Source of the DNA: JALEFZ01 sp039817415
GTDB taxonomy: Bacteria > Bacteroidota > Bacteroidia > J057
NCBI GenBank assembly: GCA_039817415.1
Contig: JBCBVV010000078.1
Location: 1-18,087 of the forward strand
Direction: 5' to 3'
Length of the DNA stretch: 18,087 bases
Of the stretch, positions 6,513 through 14,082 are shown one piece after another (position 1 is the first letter of the stretch; each line of letters begins with the position of its first letter). The translations under genes were made by a program, and so were the position numbers. The notes under the pieces are model-generated. The model was not told the DNA's origin, did no database searches, and was given only the letters and a program-made list of their open reading frames with translations.

Positions 6513-8615
6513 ATGTCTATACTGAGCCGAATCCGGCAAAATATCACATTGGTTGCCATTATCATCTTCATCGCATTGATAGCCTTTGTGTTGCCTGACT
6601 TTATCAAGGGATTGACCAACCAGGTTACTGGACCTCCCATGGCAGGTGAAGTCGCAGGAGAAACAATTGATTATTCCGACTACGTTGAGGAAGTAAACCA
6701 AACTATCCAAGCACAAGGCGGGAACCTTCCTCCAGAGCAGGAAGCTCAATTGAGAGAGACAGTATGGAACAACATGGTCATGCGTAAGCTGTACCAAAAA
6801 GAGTTTGATGCCCTAGGTATCGAGGTTACGAATAACGAATTGACCGAGATGTTCGTAGGTCGCCATATTGATCCTCAGTATCTGCAGGCTCCCATTTTCA
6901 AGGATTCCCTTGGGAATTTCAGCCCTCAGCGTGTAGCGCAGTGGTACCAGTTCATGAGCGAGCAGAACCAGGATGTGTTGATCCAAGAGGAGAAGCGTCT
7001 TGAATTCAGCAGAAGCTTCCAGAAATACTACAGCATGCTTCAAGGAGCCTTCTCTATTCCGAATGAGGCTGCCAAGAACATGTACAAGGCACAAAACAAG
7101 AAGGTTAATCTTGGATACTATGCCGTTAAATATTCTGACGTTTCTGACACCCTTGTTACCGTTACAGAAAGTGATCTGAACGACTACATTAGCAGAAATG
7201 CACACAAATACGAGCAGGAAAACGAAACGATCATTCGATTCAGCCGCTTCAATATTACCCCTTCCACAAGGGATACAGCCAAGTCTTTGAGGACTGCGTT
7301 TAAATTGAAAAAAGGCTTCGCTAATACTGTGAATGACTCTATTTACACACAGTCAAGATCCCTAAGACCTTATTCTGAGGACTTTCTTCCGCTATCAAGA
7401 GTTCCAGTTGAGATTCAGGACAGTGTTCAGAACGCAGAAGACAAGTCCTTGTTTGGCCCTATGCTAATTGGCGGTTCTCATAAAATCTACAAGCTAGTTG
7501 CTACTCAAGAAGCTGAAGAGTCTACTTCTAAGTTGGCCCATATTCTGGTTACCTACAAAGGAGATACAACTGCTGCTGAGACCAAGGCAAAAGAAATTTT
7601 CAGAGATGCCAAAAGCGGAGACTTTGGTGAAGTTGCCCAAGCAAACTCTGATGACACCCGTACCAAATTGAGTGGTGGAGAACTAGGATGGGTTGGAAAA
7701 GGCCTTTTCGGAGAGAAATTCGATGAAGCGGTTGCCAAAGCATCTGTAGGTTCCGTGATTGGACCTGTTGAAGGCCGCGGTGGATTCCACGTCATCAAAG
7801 TACTTGATAGAACAGAAAAGTTATATGATATCGCTGAGGTAGAAGATCAGATTACCTATACCACAGCGACTAAAGACAGTGTATATGGCTTAGCGAACCA
7901 GTTTGCTGGTAAACTAAGACAAAATAAGGACATCAACGCCACAGCTTCTGATATGAATGTGGTTGCCTTCGAAAGTAACCCACTTTCTGAAACGACCCGT
8001 CAAATTGCAGGTAGCGGATTGAAGGGTACTGACAGTGAGTTAAGGAAGCTGATCCTATGGGCTGTCAATTCAGCTGAGGGAGACTTTACGCAAAGCGTTG
8101 AGCGTGTAGGTGATGACTATGTCCTTGCTCAAGTGATTAAGAAGAGTCCAGAAGGGACCAAAGCTTTGGAAGATATTAGGTCTGAAGTGGAGCGTGCAGT
8201 ATTGAACGAAAAGAAAGGAGAATATATCCTCAGTCTGATTGGCAATGCTGGGGAATTGTCTGCTATGCAAACTGCCATGGGCGGAAAAGGAAATATCGGT
8301 ACAGCTGACGGAGTTGGCTTTGATGATTACAGTGTTCCCGGTCTTGGATTTGAGCCTAAGGTCTTGGGTGCTGCCTTTGGAACCGCAGAAGGAGCTACAA
8401 GTACTCCTATCGCTGGACTACAAGGTGTCTACGCCGTAAAGGTAACCGGTGTGGTAGAAGCTGCAGATCCTGACGTTGCTACGCTGGCTACTTTCAAGCA
8501 GCAAATGGAGCAAGGGTTCCAGCAGCGTGTACTCGATCTTCAAAATGCACTCAAAGATATGCAGGGAGTAGAAGATACTCGCGCAAAAGCCGAAGCCAGA
8601 AACTTCCAGCTATAA
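6513..8615 (+). CDS. ppiD: PpiD/SurA-type membrane-anchored periplasmic peptidyl-prolyl isomerase and chaperone
   Basis: 700 residues. One N-terminal membrane helix (about residues 11-30, after MSILSRIRQN) anchors the protein with the bulk in the periplasm. A SurA_N-like helical region follows (about 40-200; E-V-A-G-E-T-I-D-Y-S-D-Y). A parvulin (PpiC) domain lies at about 340-435: A-H-I-L-V, L-S-G-G-E-L-G-W-V-G-K-G, F-H-V-I-K-V. A region near 590-650 (P-G-L-G-F-E, A-V-K-V-T-G-V) may be a second, degenerate parvulin-like unit. PpiD homologues help fold newly translocated envelope proteins, which fits a genome rich in exported outer-membrane proteins. The gene stands alone, with its own promoter candidate upstream and a strong terminator downstream. 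The stop codon overlaps the first bases of a long palindrome. Confidence 0.92.
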   Translation: MSILSRIRQNITLVAIIIFIALIAFVLPDFIKGLTNQVTGPPMAGEVAGETIDYSDYVEEVNQTIQAQGGNLPPEQEAQLRETVWNNMVMRKLYQKEFDALGIEVTNNELTEMFVGRHIDPQYLQAPIFKDSLGNFSPQRVAQWYQFMSEQNQDVLIQEEKRLEFSRSFQKYYSMLQGAFSIPNEAAKNMYKAQNKKVNLGYYAVKYSDVSDTLVTVTESDLNDYISRNAHKYEQENETIIRFSRFNITPSTRDTAKSLRTAFKLKKGFANTVNDSIYTQSRSLRPYSEDFLPLSRVPVEIQDSVQNAEDKSLFGPMLIGGSHKIYKLVATQEAEESTSKLAHILVTYKGDTTAAETKAKEIFRDAKSGDFGEVAQANSDDTRTKLSGGELGWVGKGLFGEKFDEAVAKASVGSVIGPVEGRGGFHVIKVLDRTEKLYDIAEVEDQITYTTATKDSVYGLANQFAGKLRQNKDINATASDMNVVAFESNPLSETTRQIAGSGLKGTDSELRKLILWAVNSAEGDFTQSVERVGDDYVLAQVIKKSPEGTKALEDIRSEVERAVLNEKKGEYILSLIGNAGELSAMQTAMGGKGNIGTADGVGFDDYSVPGLGFEPKVLGAAFGTAEGATSTPIAGLQGVYAVKVTGVVEAADPDVATLATFKQQMEQGFQQRVLDLQNALKDMQGVEDTRAKAEARNFQL

Positions 8616-8775
8616 GAGACCGTTTAAGATTTACACTTTTTGTTTACAGTTGGCTTTCAAGAACCTGAGTTTGCATTTTTTTCTCCCTTTAGCCCCACTA
8701 AAGGTCAAAAAAATACTGCCTCAGAACCTTAACCTCCTGCCTGTAAACTAAACATCATAAACCTAAACAGTCTCT
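8615..8775. repeat. 161-bp imperfect palindrome (foldback element) right after the ppiD-like gene
   Basis: The two 78-base halves are reverse-complementary in several blocks in the same order. The blocks are AGAGACCGTTTA (8615-8626) with TAAACAGTCTCT (8764-8775), 11 of 12; GTTTACAG (8642-8649) with CTGTAAAC (8741-8748), perfect; CTGAG...ATTTTTTT with AAAAAAAT...CTCAG near the centre; and a perfect CCTTTAG / CTAAAGG hairpin around the 5-base centre CCCCA. An 8-bp direct repeat, TAAGAGAC, occurs at 8613-8620 and 8775-8782. It could be a MITE-like inserted foldback element, with the direct repeat or a TA dinucleotide as target duplication, or a structured 3' untranslated RNA. No ORF lies in it. 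Confidence 0.75.
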
Positions 8776-8797
8776 AAGAGACAAACGAAAATTTTGG

Positions 8798-8835
8798 AAT
8801 GGACCGATTGAATCTTCAATCGGTCCATTTTTTTT
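8798..8835 (+). terminator. Strong intrinsic terminator of the ppiD-like transcript
   Basis: AATGGACCGATTGA (8798-8811) pairs perfectly with TCAATCGGTCCATT (8816-8829) around a 4-base loop ATCT, giving a 14-bp stem, and runs into a T8 tract (8828-8835). It lies 182 bases after the stop codon, past the palindrome. Without the palindrome the gap would be about 22 bases. Confidence 0.92.
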
Positions 8836-8891
8836 ATATCCTTCTGATAGCTAGCACTTTTACCAAGCCTTTCGTCTTGACATAAAAAGGT

Positions 8892-9425
8892 ATGATGCGA
8901 TCAATTAGAATAATTGGCCTTTTTGCCATGTGTGGGCTACTGGGCTGTCAAGGTGCCAGCATGGCTCCCGAATCAGAAAGATGCGGAAGCAGAAGATGTA
9001 TGTATTCTTTTTTTGAAGAAAGGACATATACAGTCAACGATACTATATTTACCTTCCCCCTTTTGGTTCTGGAGGAAGGAAATGAGCTAGTTTTTCGATA
9101 TACCCCTTATGAACCCTCTTCAAGTGATAGGCATGTTCCAGAGGAAGGTAGAGTGGATCAATTTTACTTTAAGGTATCTGCTGACTTAGAAAGCTTTTCT
9201 TTTGAGGATGAAGAACTGGAGAATATTGAATTGACCTTACAGCCATTTCACAATCATCCTTTTGATGATATAGTCTACGCAGCAATTGATATCAGAAAAG
9301 GAACAGTAAGGGGTGAGAAGCAAAGAGATAATCGTTGGGAAATCGAAATGGTCATACGTTATGGTGATCCAGGTAATGAAAGTCAGGAAGAGGTTGATGC
9401 AATTTTCTGGCTGAAAGAGCTTTAG
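8892..9425 (+). CDS. Small lipoprotein of unknown function
   Basis: 177 residues starting Met-Met-Arg (ATG at 8892; the second ATG at 8895 is equally possible). A lipoprotein signal peptide is clear: basic start, hydrophobic core, lipobox L-L-G-C with Cys at residue 19. Cysteines at C-G-S-R-R-C just after it could pair in the periplasm. The mature part is acidic, with alternating beta-like segments (T-Y-T-V-N-D-T-I-F-T-F-P, E-L-V-F-R-Y-T-P-Y) and a stretch of glutamates near 110. I recognise no family. It stands as a single-gene unit between the ppiD terminator and a bidirectional terminator shared with mqnC. Gene reality is well supported by the signal peptide and by flanking terminators; the function is unknown. 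Confidence 0.8.
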   Translation: MMRSIRIIGLFAMCGLLGCQGASMAPESERCGSRRCMYSFFEERTYTVNDTIFTFPLLVLEEGNELVFRYTPYEPSSSDRHVPEEGRVDQFYFKVSADLESFSFEDEELENIELTLQPFHNHPFDDIVYAAIDIRKGTVRGEKQRDNRWEIEMVIRYGDPGNESQEEVDAIFWLKEL

Positions 9426-9445
9426 CACAAAGACTTATCCATAAA

Positions 9446-9480
9446 AAAGGAGATTCCACAACGGAATCTCCTTTGATTTT
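9446..9480. terminator. Bidirectional terminator between the lipoprotein gene and mqnC
   Basis: AAAGGAGATTCC (9446-9457) pairs perfectly with GGAATCTCCTTT (9463-9474) around the loop ACAAC. On the plus strand it is followed by GATTTTTAT. On the minus strand the stem continues into a run of Ts. The flanking genes converge here (plus stop at 9425, minus stop at 9497), so it can end both transcripts. Confidence 0.88.
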
Positions 9481-9496
9481 TATAGGATTTGAGCAC

Positions 9497-10636
9497 CTAG
9501 GCTACCAAGATTTTCCCCTCTAAAGGGGCTGGAGTCGGCCTGAACTCATACAACTGTGTTCTAAGTTTGGGTGTGAAGCCAGCATCTAGGATGACCTTTT
9601 GAATTCCTTCTGCACTCAAGCGGTAGGGTGCACCCGCAGCTGAAACGACATTCTCTTCAATCATGATAGAACCCAAGTCATTGGCTCCTGCATGAAGGCA
9701 TACTTGGGCCACTTCAGGACCAACGGTCAGCCATGATGCTTGGATGTTTTCAACATTGGGGAGCATAATTCTACTCATGGCAATTTGACGAACGTACTCA
9801 TCAGCTGTAACGGTATTTCTGACTCCGCGTGTTCTGTTTAGTAGGGTTCCGTCATCCTGATAAGGCCATGGAATGAAGGCTTTGAATCCATTTTCTCCCT
9901 CGGGTCTTTCTGCTTGAACCTCGCGTATCCAAACCAAATGTTCATACCTTTCTTCAAGGGTCTCAATGTGTCCAAACATCATGGTAGCAGAAGTCGTCAA
10001 TCCGAGTTTGTGAGAAGCTCTCATCACGTCCAACCATTCCTTTCCGGAGCACTTTCCATTTGAAATGATTCTTCTAACTCGATCATTTAAAATTTCTGCA
10101 CCAGCACCTGGCATGGAATCCATACCAGAGGCCATTAATCTCCTCAGCACTTCCTCGTAGCTAAGGTTAGATAACTCAGCAATATGGACGATCTCAGGGG
10201 GACCTAAGGCATGTAATCGCAATTCAGGGAACCAGCTTTTGAGTTTAGAGAAGGTTTCCTCATAAAATTCTATCCCCAGTTTAGGGTGGTGCCCTCCTTG
10301 AAGAAGAAATTGGTCTCCACCAAGCGCGATCGTTTCTTCTGCCTTTTGTTTGTAGGTCTCATCGTCTGTGATGTAGGCCTTGTCCTTAAATTTTTCTGTT
10401 GGTGGGACAAAGAAATTGCAGAATTTACAATTAGCCACACAAACATTGGTGGTATTGACATTTCTATCGATCTGCCAGGTAACAATCCCCAACGTATCTT
10501 TTTTGTGCTCTTTCCTCATTTCATTCGCAACGTACATAAGTTCTTCTGTACCGGCATTTTGATGGAGAAATACCCCTTCCTCTAGTGTAAGGAATTCAAA
10601 ATCAAGGGCTTTGTTGAGCAATTCTGTAGTGTTCAT
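9497..10636 (-). CDS. mqnC: Cyclic dehypoxanthinyl futalosine synthase (radical SAM, menaquinone synthesis)
   Basis: 379 residues from the ATG at 10634-10636. The frame is open 13 codons further up, but that stretch overlaps a leader hairpin and does not look like the family. The radical-SAM cluster motif C-V-A-N-C-K-F-C (Cys 66, 70, 73) is intact and preceded by V-T-W-Q-I-D-R-N-V-N-T-T-N. Family markers follow: L-L-Q-G-G-H-H-P (111-118), H-A-L-G-P-P-E-I, G-M-D-S-M-P-G-A-G-A-E-I-L, and F-I-P-W-P-Y-Q. In the futalosine pathway this enzyme cyclises dehypoxanthinyl futalosine. Q-G-G-H-H-P and D-S-M-P-G-A-G-A-E-I-L favour MqnC over the related MqnE or CofH. No other menaquinone gene is adjacent, which is common for this scattered pathway. 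Confidence 0.93.
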   Translation of the reverse strand: MNTTELLNKALDFEFLTLEEGVFLHQNAGTEELMYVANEMRKEHKKDTLGIVTWQIDRNVNTTNVCVANCKFCNFFVPPTEKFKDKAYITDDETYKQKAEETIALGGDQFLLQGGHHPKLGIEFYEETFSKLKSWFPELRLHALGPPEIVHIAELSNLSYEEVLRRLMASGMDSMPGAGAEILNDRVRRIISNGKCSGKEWLDVMRASHKLGLTTSATMMFGHIETLEERYEHLVWIREVQAERPEGENGFKAFIPWPYQDDGTLLNRTRGVRNTVTADEYVRQIAMSRIMLPNVENIQASWLTVGPEVAQVCLHAGANDLGSIMIEENVVSAAGAPYRLSAEGIQKVILDAGFTPKLRTQLYEFRPTPAPLEGKILVA

Positions 10637-10652
10637 AGAATCTATATAGGCT

Positions 10653-10677
10653 GATTGCCAAAGAAGAAGTGGCAATC
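10653..10677 (-). promoter_or_regulatory. Inverted repeat in the mqnC leader
   Basis: GATTGCCA (10653-10660) and TGGCAATC (10670-10677) form a perfect 8-bp inverted repeat with a 9-base purine spacer, ending 17 bases before the mqnC ATG. It could be an operator or a leader hairpin near the translation start. There is no T tract, so a terminator is unlikely. Confidence 0.4.
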
Positions 10678-10827
10678 TACTACCTTAAACTGAAAATCGC
10701 TTACAGAAGTTTCAGGAATTTTTGAAAGCGTTGTAAAAATCGAAAGAAATGATGTAGAAAAGAGGAGAAATTCTTAGGCATTCGGGAAAGCCATTCATGC
10801 ATATCTTGTTTTCATTTAGGGGAATAG

Positions 10828-11202
10828 GTGCTAATTTTAAGGAACCAATTCAAAGAGTATTTATCAGGTATGCCACTAGCAATAAAGGTTCAGTTTTTTC
10901 AGGAAGGAAGTAAATATCCTGAGCAGGAGCTGGAACCAGATTGGTGGAAGGCCGAACGACTTCTCGATCAACATTCCTTTGATTTTATAGGCGATTGGAC
11001 CTTCAGAGATTATGAATACTATGCCTCTGGTGAGGAGTTTATTGACTTACATCTTGACCATTTGAAATATATCAAAGAAGGAGTTTTTGCCTTTCATTCA
11101 TGGCAGGGAATCATCGATAAGAAACGTGAGGCGATTGAACAGATCATTCTAAATATTCATTCCTACAAGACTATCCGAATTTATGTTTTTGAATATGGGT
11201 GA
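10828..11202 (+). CDS. Small orphan protein of unknown function
   Basis: 124 residues if translation begins at the GTG at 10828, which directly follows an in-frame TAG. An ATG at 10870 would give 110 residues and is just as plausible. There is no signal peptide or membrane helix. The protein is rich in aromatic residues (D-W-W-K, G-D-W-T-F-R-D-Y-E-Y-Y, H-S-W-Q-G) and acidic, with an amphipathic C-terminal helix (D-K-K-R-E-A-I-E-Q-I-I-L-N-I). The composition looks like a folded cytosolic protein rather than a chance frame, and no other frame across the stretch is better. It is divergent from mqnC and convergent with the next gene. I do not recognise a family. Confidence 0.6.
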   Translation: MLILRNQFKEYLSGMPLAIKVQFFQEGSKYPEQELEPDWWKAERLLDQHSFDFIGDWTFRDYEYYASGEEFIDLHLDHLKYIKEGVFAFHSWQGIIDKKREAIEQIILNIHSYKTIRIYVFEYG

Positions 11203-11257
11203 TAGGGAAGAAGCTTTCGTTTCTTATCGAGTAGGTGGAGAACTCATGGACTCACTT

Positions 11258-12559
11258 TTATCTAGATAAGTAAATGGCTCCTTTGTCCTCATCGTAGTAC
11301 CCAAAGTAAGGGACCCCATTGATCTGGAAGGTCTTGAAAAGAGGCTTTGTCAAATGGGCAGGAGGTGGAAAGCGTCTGTTCACCAAAGGCTCTGGCATAC
11401 TAAAGAGTGGGTTCCATGTATAGGTACTAAAGAAGGTGGTGAAATAGGTCTTGCTAAACTTTTCCTCTATCACCATGCCCGTAACGCCTGTAATTACTTC
11501 TGCTTCTACCCCTCCAATTTGCAGCTCCATAACAGAATCGATCAACATTTCTCCCCCTAAAGCAATATAAGAGGACTCATTGAGTTCGAAGAGGTATTCA
11601 TCTGTACTGGTGATCTCTACAACAGGATCTAGCCCTTCAGATTTATATGGCCCATCAAAGCGAACATCAATGTCATCTTTTCTCCCATAAACGTATTGGC
11701 CAATTTCTTCTTCTGTATCCATGTGGATCATGGAAATCTTGAGCGAATCTCTATTGGCAGATGCCTGACAAATCACGTCTCCAATAATCAGGCTGTTACT
11801 CTTGGCAGATGCTGCGAGAGTTGGGGCATCTAAGGTGAACTCCTCCTTCTCCCCAGTCTTGAGGTTAATGTGTACGACATGAGTAGCCCCTTTGTCATCC
11901 AGGCTCAGATAAAGCTGATTTCCATACTGGTAGAGCTTTCCGGGCAGGTAGGTTGACTCCAGCGAAGGTGGATTGTCCAGGTCTATTCTAGTCAAGTTAT
12001 CTCGAACGGCATTTAGAAAGTCCTCCTCTTCTACATCATATTCTTGTGTCGCAAATTCGGTCTGCCCTTCAAATTTGCATAAGCGAATCTTATTGGTACC
12101 TCTTGGAATCCGAACAACATGTAGGCTTCCTTCATAGGTAAAGGTTCCCCAAAAAACATTTCCCCCAGACAAACGGGACATATCCACAGCTTGTTTAAGG
12201 CTTTCTTCTGATTCAGGGAAAATACTCAGGACCTCGTATTCATAAGTCGATCTATTCAGAAAAACAATCGAGAGCTCTCCATTTGTATAGGTGTAACCGA
12301 GTTGTTCGTGGGAATCTTCTGAAGGGATATTGTCAGCTCGGAAGCGCTTTTCGACTTCTAGTTGGTCATTGAGGACTAGGACCAAGGCTGATTCAGCTTC
12401 ACGGATAAAAAGGAGGCTTCCATCTTTATCGGAAAACATGGCGAAGTCGGAAATTCCCGCTATCCCTTCTTCAAAAGGAATCAAGGCATCAAAGGGTTGG
12501 GCAAATGCAGGAGTCGAAAGAGAAGCTATGAGGGAAAAAAGGAAGATTACGCGACGCAT
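11258..12559 (-). CDS. Secreted protein of unknown function, possibly a beta-propeller
   Basis: 433 residues from ATG. A signal peptide (M-R-R-V-I-F-L-F-S-L, cleavage after P-A-F-A, before Q-P-F-D) indicates export, and there is no lipobox. The mature protein alternates short beta strands and polar turns over its whole length (for example S-D-K-D-G-S-L-L-F-I, N-Q-L-Y-L-S-L-D-D-K-G, V-P-Y-F-G-Y-Y-D-E-D-K-G-A-I-Y), which suggests a propeller-like or other all-beta fold, but I see no clear repeated motif. No type IX sorting tail is evident; it ends I-Y-L-S-R. It lies last in a run of minus-strand genes, after a hairpin that probably ends the pspA unit, so it is probably transcribed separately. 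Confidence 0.75.
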   Translation of the reverse strand: MRRVIFLFSLIASLSTPAFAQPFDALIPFEEGIAGISDFAMFSDKDGSLLFIREAESALVLVLNDQLEVEKRFRADNIPSEDSHEQLGYTYTNGELSIVFLNRSTYEYEVLSIFPESEESLKQAVDMSRLSGGNVFWGTFTYEGSLHVVRIPRGTNKIRLCKFEGQTEFATQEYDVEEEDFLNAVRDNLTRIDLDNPPSLESTYLPGKLYQYGNQLYLSLDDKGATHVVHINLKTGEKEEFTLDAPTLAASAKSNSLIIGDVICQASANRDSLKISMIHMDTEEEIGQYVYGRKDDIDVRFDGPYKSEGLDPVVEITSTDEYLFELNESSYIALGGEMLIDSVMELQIGGVEAEVITGVTGMVIEEKFSKTYFTTFFSTYTWNPLFSMPEPLVNRRFPPPAHLTKPLFKTFQINGVPYFGYYDEDKGAIYLSR

Positions 12560-12648
12560 ATCCCGTGTGATTGAGTGATTAACAAAAGAGTCTGGCGTAA
12601 AAGTTTCCTGCTATGAATTACGGTTGTTGGGTGGATGGAGTTCCAACG

Positions 12649-12687
12649 GAAAAGGAAGTATTCGCAATTTGTAAATACTTCCTTTTC
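12649..12687 (-). terminator. Hairpin downstream of the PspA-companion gene, probable terminator
   Basis: GAAAAGGAAGTATT (12649-12662) pairs perfectly with AATACTTCCTTTTC (12674-12687), a 14-bp stem with an 11-base loop. On the minus strand the stem ends in TTTTC. It lies 30 bases beyond the stop of the small coiled-coil gene and before the start of the next minus-strand gene. The T tract is short, so efficiency is uncertain. Confidence 0.65.
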
Positions 12688-12717
12688 TATTGCTTTCTAT
12701 ATGTAATTGTCTGGAAA

Positions 12718-13167
12718 TTAAATATCCCCTAATGATTTTTTAGGGCTATCGCCTTCTTCATCGGAATTTTCTTCCTCAAGGGCTTCATCCAGTTTCTTTT
12801 CTTCTTCATTTTCTGGTTTGAGGAGCCCCATTTCCTTCTTCATTTGTATTACGAGGTCTTCTGCTTTGAATTTGGCCATTTTGGCTTCGTCAGCCATTTT
12901 TTTGATTTCCTCTGTTGTCTTGGTGGCTTCGTCTAAGAACATGTCGATTTTGGCTTCACCGACAGCCGCTTCCATGTTTAACTTCTCGATCCAATCGTCT
13001 GTATCGTCGTTGAGGGAATTTGTGATTTGGGAAATGGCATCATTGAGTTTGCGGGAAGTGCGCAGGCGTTGGGCATTATCTAGAAATTCTTTGCGCTTTT
13101 TCAACTCTGCCTTATAGGCTTCCTTTAGCTTTTGCTTTTCCAGTTGTCTTTTTTCTTCCGGAGTCAT
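12718..13167 (-). CDS. Small charged coiled-coil protein with a PspA-like C-terminal segment
   Basis: 149 residues from ATG, almost entirely helical and highly charged: a basic start (about 1-40, many K/R/E), a middle helix, and an acidic tail (about 116-140). There is no signal peptide or membrane helix. Residues 71-115 resemble residues 181-220 of the PspA encoded just upstream. E-A-K-I-D-M-F-L-D matches E-A-R-M-E-M-A-L-D, and A-E-D-L-V-I-Q-M-K-K-E-M-G-L matches A-Q-D-L-V-K-Q-F-K-I-E-M-G-L at 10 of 14 positions. Both then continue into an acidic tail. The amphipathic N-terminal helix and the central hairpin of PspA are missing. The gene begins 122 bp after pspA on the same strand, with a hairpin between. 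I infer a PspA partner or truncated paralogue; no established name is known to me. Confidence 0.75.
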   Translation of the reverse strand: MTPEEKRQLEKQKLKEAYKAELKKRKEFLDNAQRLRTSRKLNDAISQITNSLNDDTDDWIEKLNMEAAVGEAKIDMFLDEATKTTEEIKKMADEAKMAKFKAEDLVIQMKKEMGLLKPENEEEKKLDEALEEENSDEEGDSPKKSLGDI

Positions 13168-13237
13168 AAACGTAAAATTTGGGGACCTTTTTACAGGTTA
13201 ATGGATGTTGGGGAATGGGATTCTTCCTAATATACAG

Positions 13238-13267
13238 AAAACGCCCATTCCAGAGAATGAGCGTTTT
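13238..13267 (-). terminator. Hairpin between pspA and its companion gene (terminator or attenuator)
   Basis: AAAACGC, one mismatch, CATTC (13238-13250) pairs with GAATG, one mismatch, GCGTTTT (13255-13267) around the 4-base loop CAGA. On the minus strand the stem ends in GCGTTTT followed by C, a weak T tract. It lies 22 bases after the pspA stop, so it may lower rather than abolish transcription into the companion gene. Confidence 0.6.
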
Positions 13268-13289
13268 ATACTTTTATGCGAAAGCTCGA

Positions 13290-14012
13290 TTACTCTGTAG
13301 CTTTGGAAGGTGTATCTAGGTCAAGGTCATCAAAGATAGGGCTATCATCTTCTAGTCCCATTTCGATTTTGAACTGCTTCACCAAATCCTGAGCACGTAG
13401 TTTTTCGGCTTCTTCTTCGATTTTTAGGCTTTCAGTATCTACGGAATCCAGTGCCATTTCCATACGAGCCTCATTTTTGGCGGTCTCTTCGTTGATACGG
13501 TTGACCATTTCGTCATGGGTAGCATCGATGCCAGCCACTTCAAACTGCTCCATGGTATCAGCGATTTTTGATTGCCACTTGGCTCTTTCGTTGGCACGTA
13601 ATGCCTCTTTAGCTTCGGCGATTTTTTGTTCGCGTTGCTTCATGAATACTTTCTTGACCTCAAGGGCTTTCTGGTAGGCTTTAGATGCTACTTCGAACTG
13701 TCCTTTGGTCTGTACCATGTGAGACTTTACGCTTTCAAGGCGCATGGCATAGTTTTGTGCGATATCATCGCGTCCAGCCTGGATGGCGGCTTTCATTTTG
13801 GCTACAAGGTCTTTGTACTCAACCTTGTACTTGTTCATTTCCTTCTCAAGAAGGGTTACATTGGCCTTTACTGTGGCAATATTTTCATTCATCTGGGGGA
13901 TCTGATCGTTCATCTCCCTGATGTTTTGCTCAAGAATCAGTTTGGGGTCCTCAATGCTGCTAATTAGTCCGCCAAAAAGGGAACGGATGGCACGGATAAA
14001 TCTTTTCCACAT
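13290..14012 (-). CDS. pspA: PspA/IM30 (Vipp1) family membrane-stress protein
   Basis: 240 residues, close to the family length. It opens with the amphipathic membrane-binding helix (M-W-K-R-F-I-R-A-I-R-S-L-F-G-G-L-I), then E-D-P-K-L-I-L-E-Q-N-I-R-E-M (residues 21-34), the conserved start of the long helical hairpin of PspA/Vipp1. A long coiled coil follows to about 155, then two more helices ending A-Q-D-L-V-K-Q-F-K-I-E-M-G-L (207-220) and an acidic tail. Members belong to the ESCRT-III superfamily and polymerise on damaged or strained inner membrane. No PspF, PspB or PspC is present, so regulation differs from enterobacteria. It starts 70 bp after fbp on the same strand and is followed by a gene for a small protein with a PspA-like C-terminus. 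Confidence 0.93.
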   Translation of the reverse strand: MWKRFIRAIRSLFGGLISSIEDPKLILEQNIREMNDQIPQMNENIATVKANVTLLEKEMNKYKVEYKDLVAKMKAAIQAGRDDIAQNYAMRLESVKSHMVQTKGQFEVASKAYQKALEVKKVFMKQREQKIAEAKEALRANERAKWQSKIADTMEQFEVAGIDATHDEMVNRINEETAKNEARMEMALDSVDTESLKIEEEAEKLRAQDLVKQFKIEMGLEDDSPIFDDLDLDTPSKATE

Positions 14013-14082
14013 AAGAAAAAAAGGGTTTGCTTAAAGATATTGTTGTCGTGTTCTTAAGTCTACGGACAAAATTGGCTTGAGG

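Noticed and set aside
9497..10636. MqnE or CofH instead of MqnC
   Set aside because: The L-L-Q-G-G-H-H-P and D-S-M-P-G-A-G-A-E-I-L segments fit MqnC best, and no F420 genes are near.
13477..13967. Plus-strand open frames of 66-113 codons opposite pspA
   Set aside because: They are antisense shadows of a highly charged coiled-coil gene and show no protein-family features.
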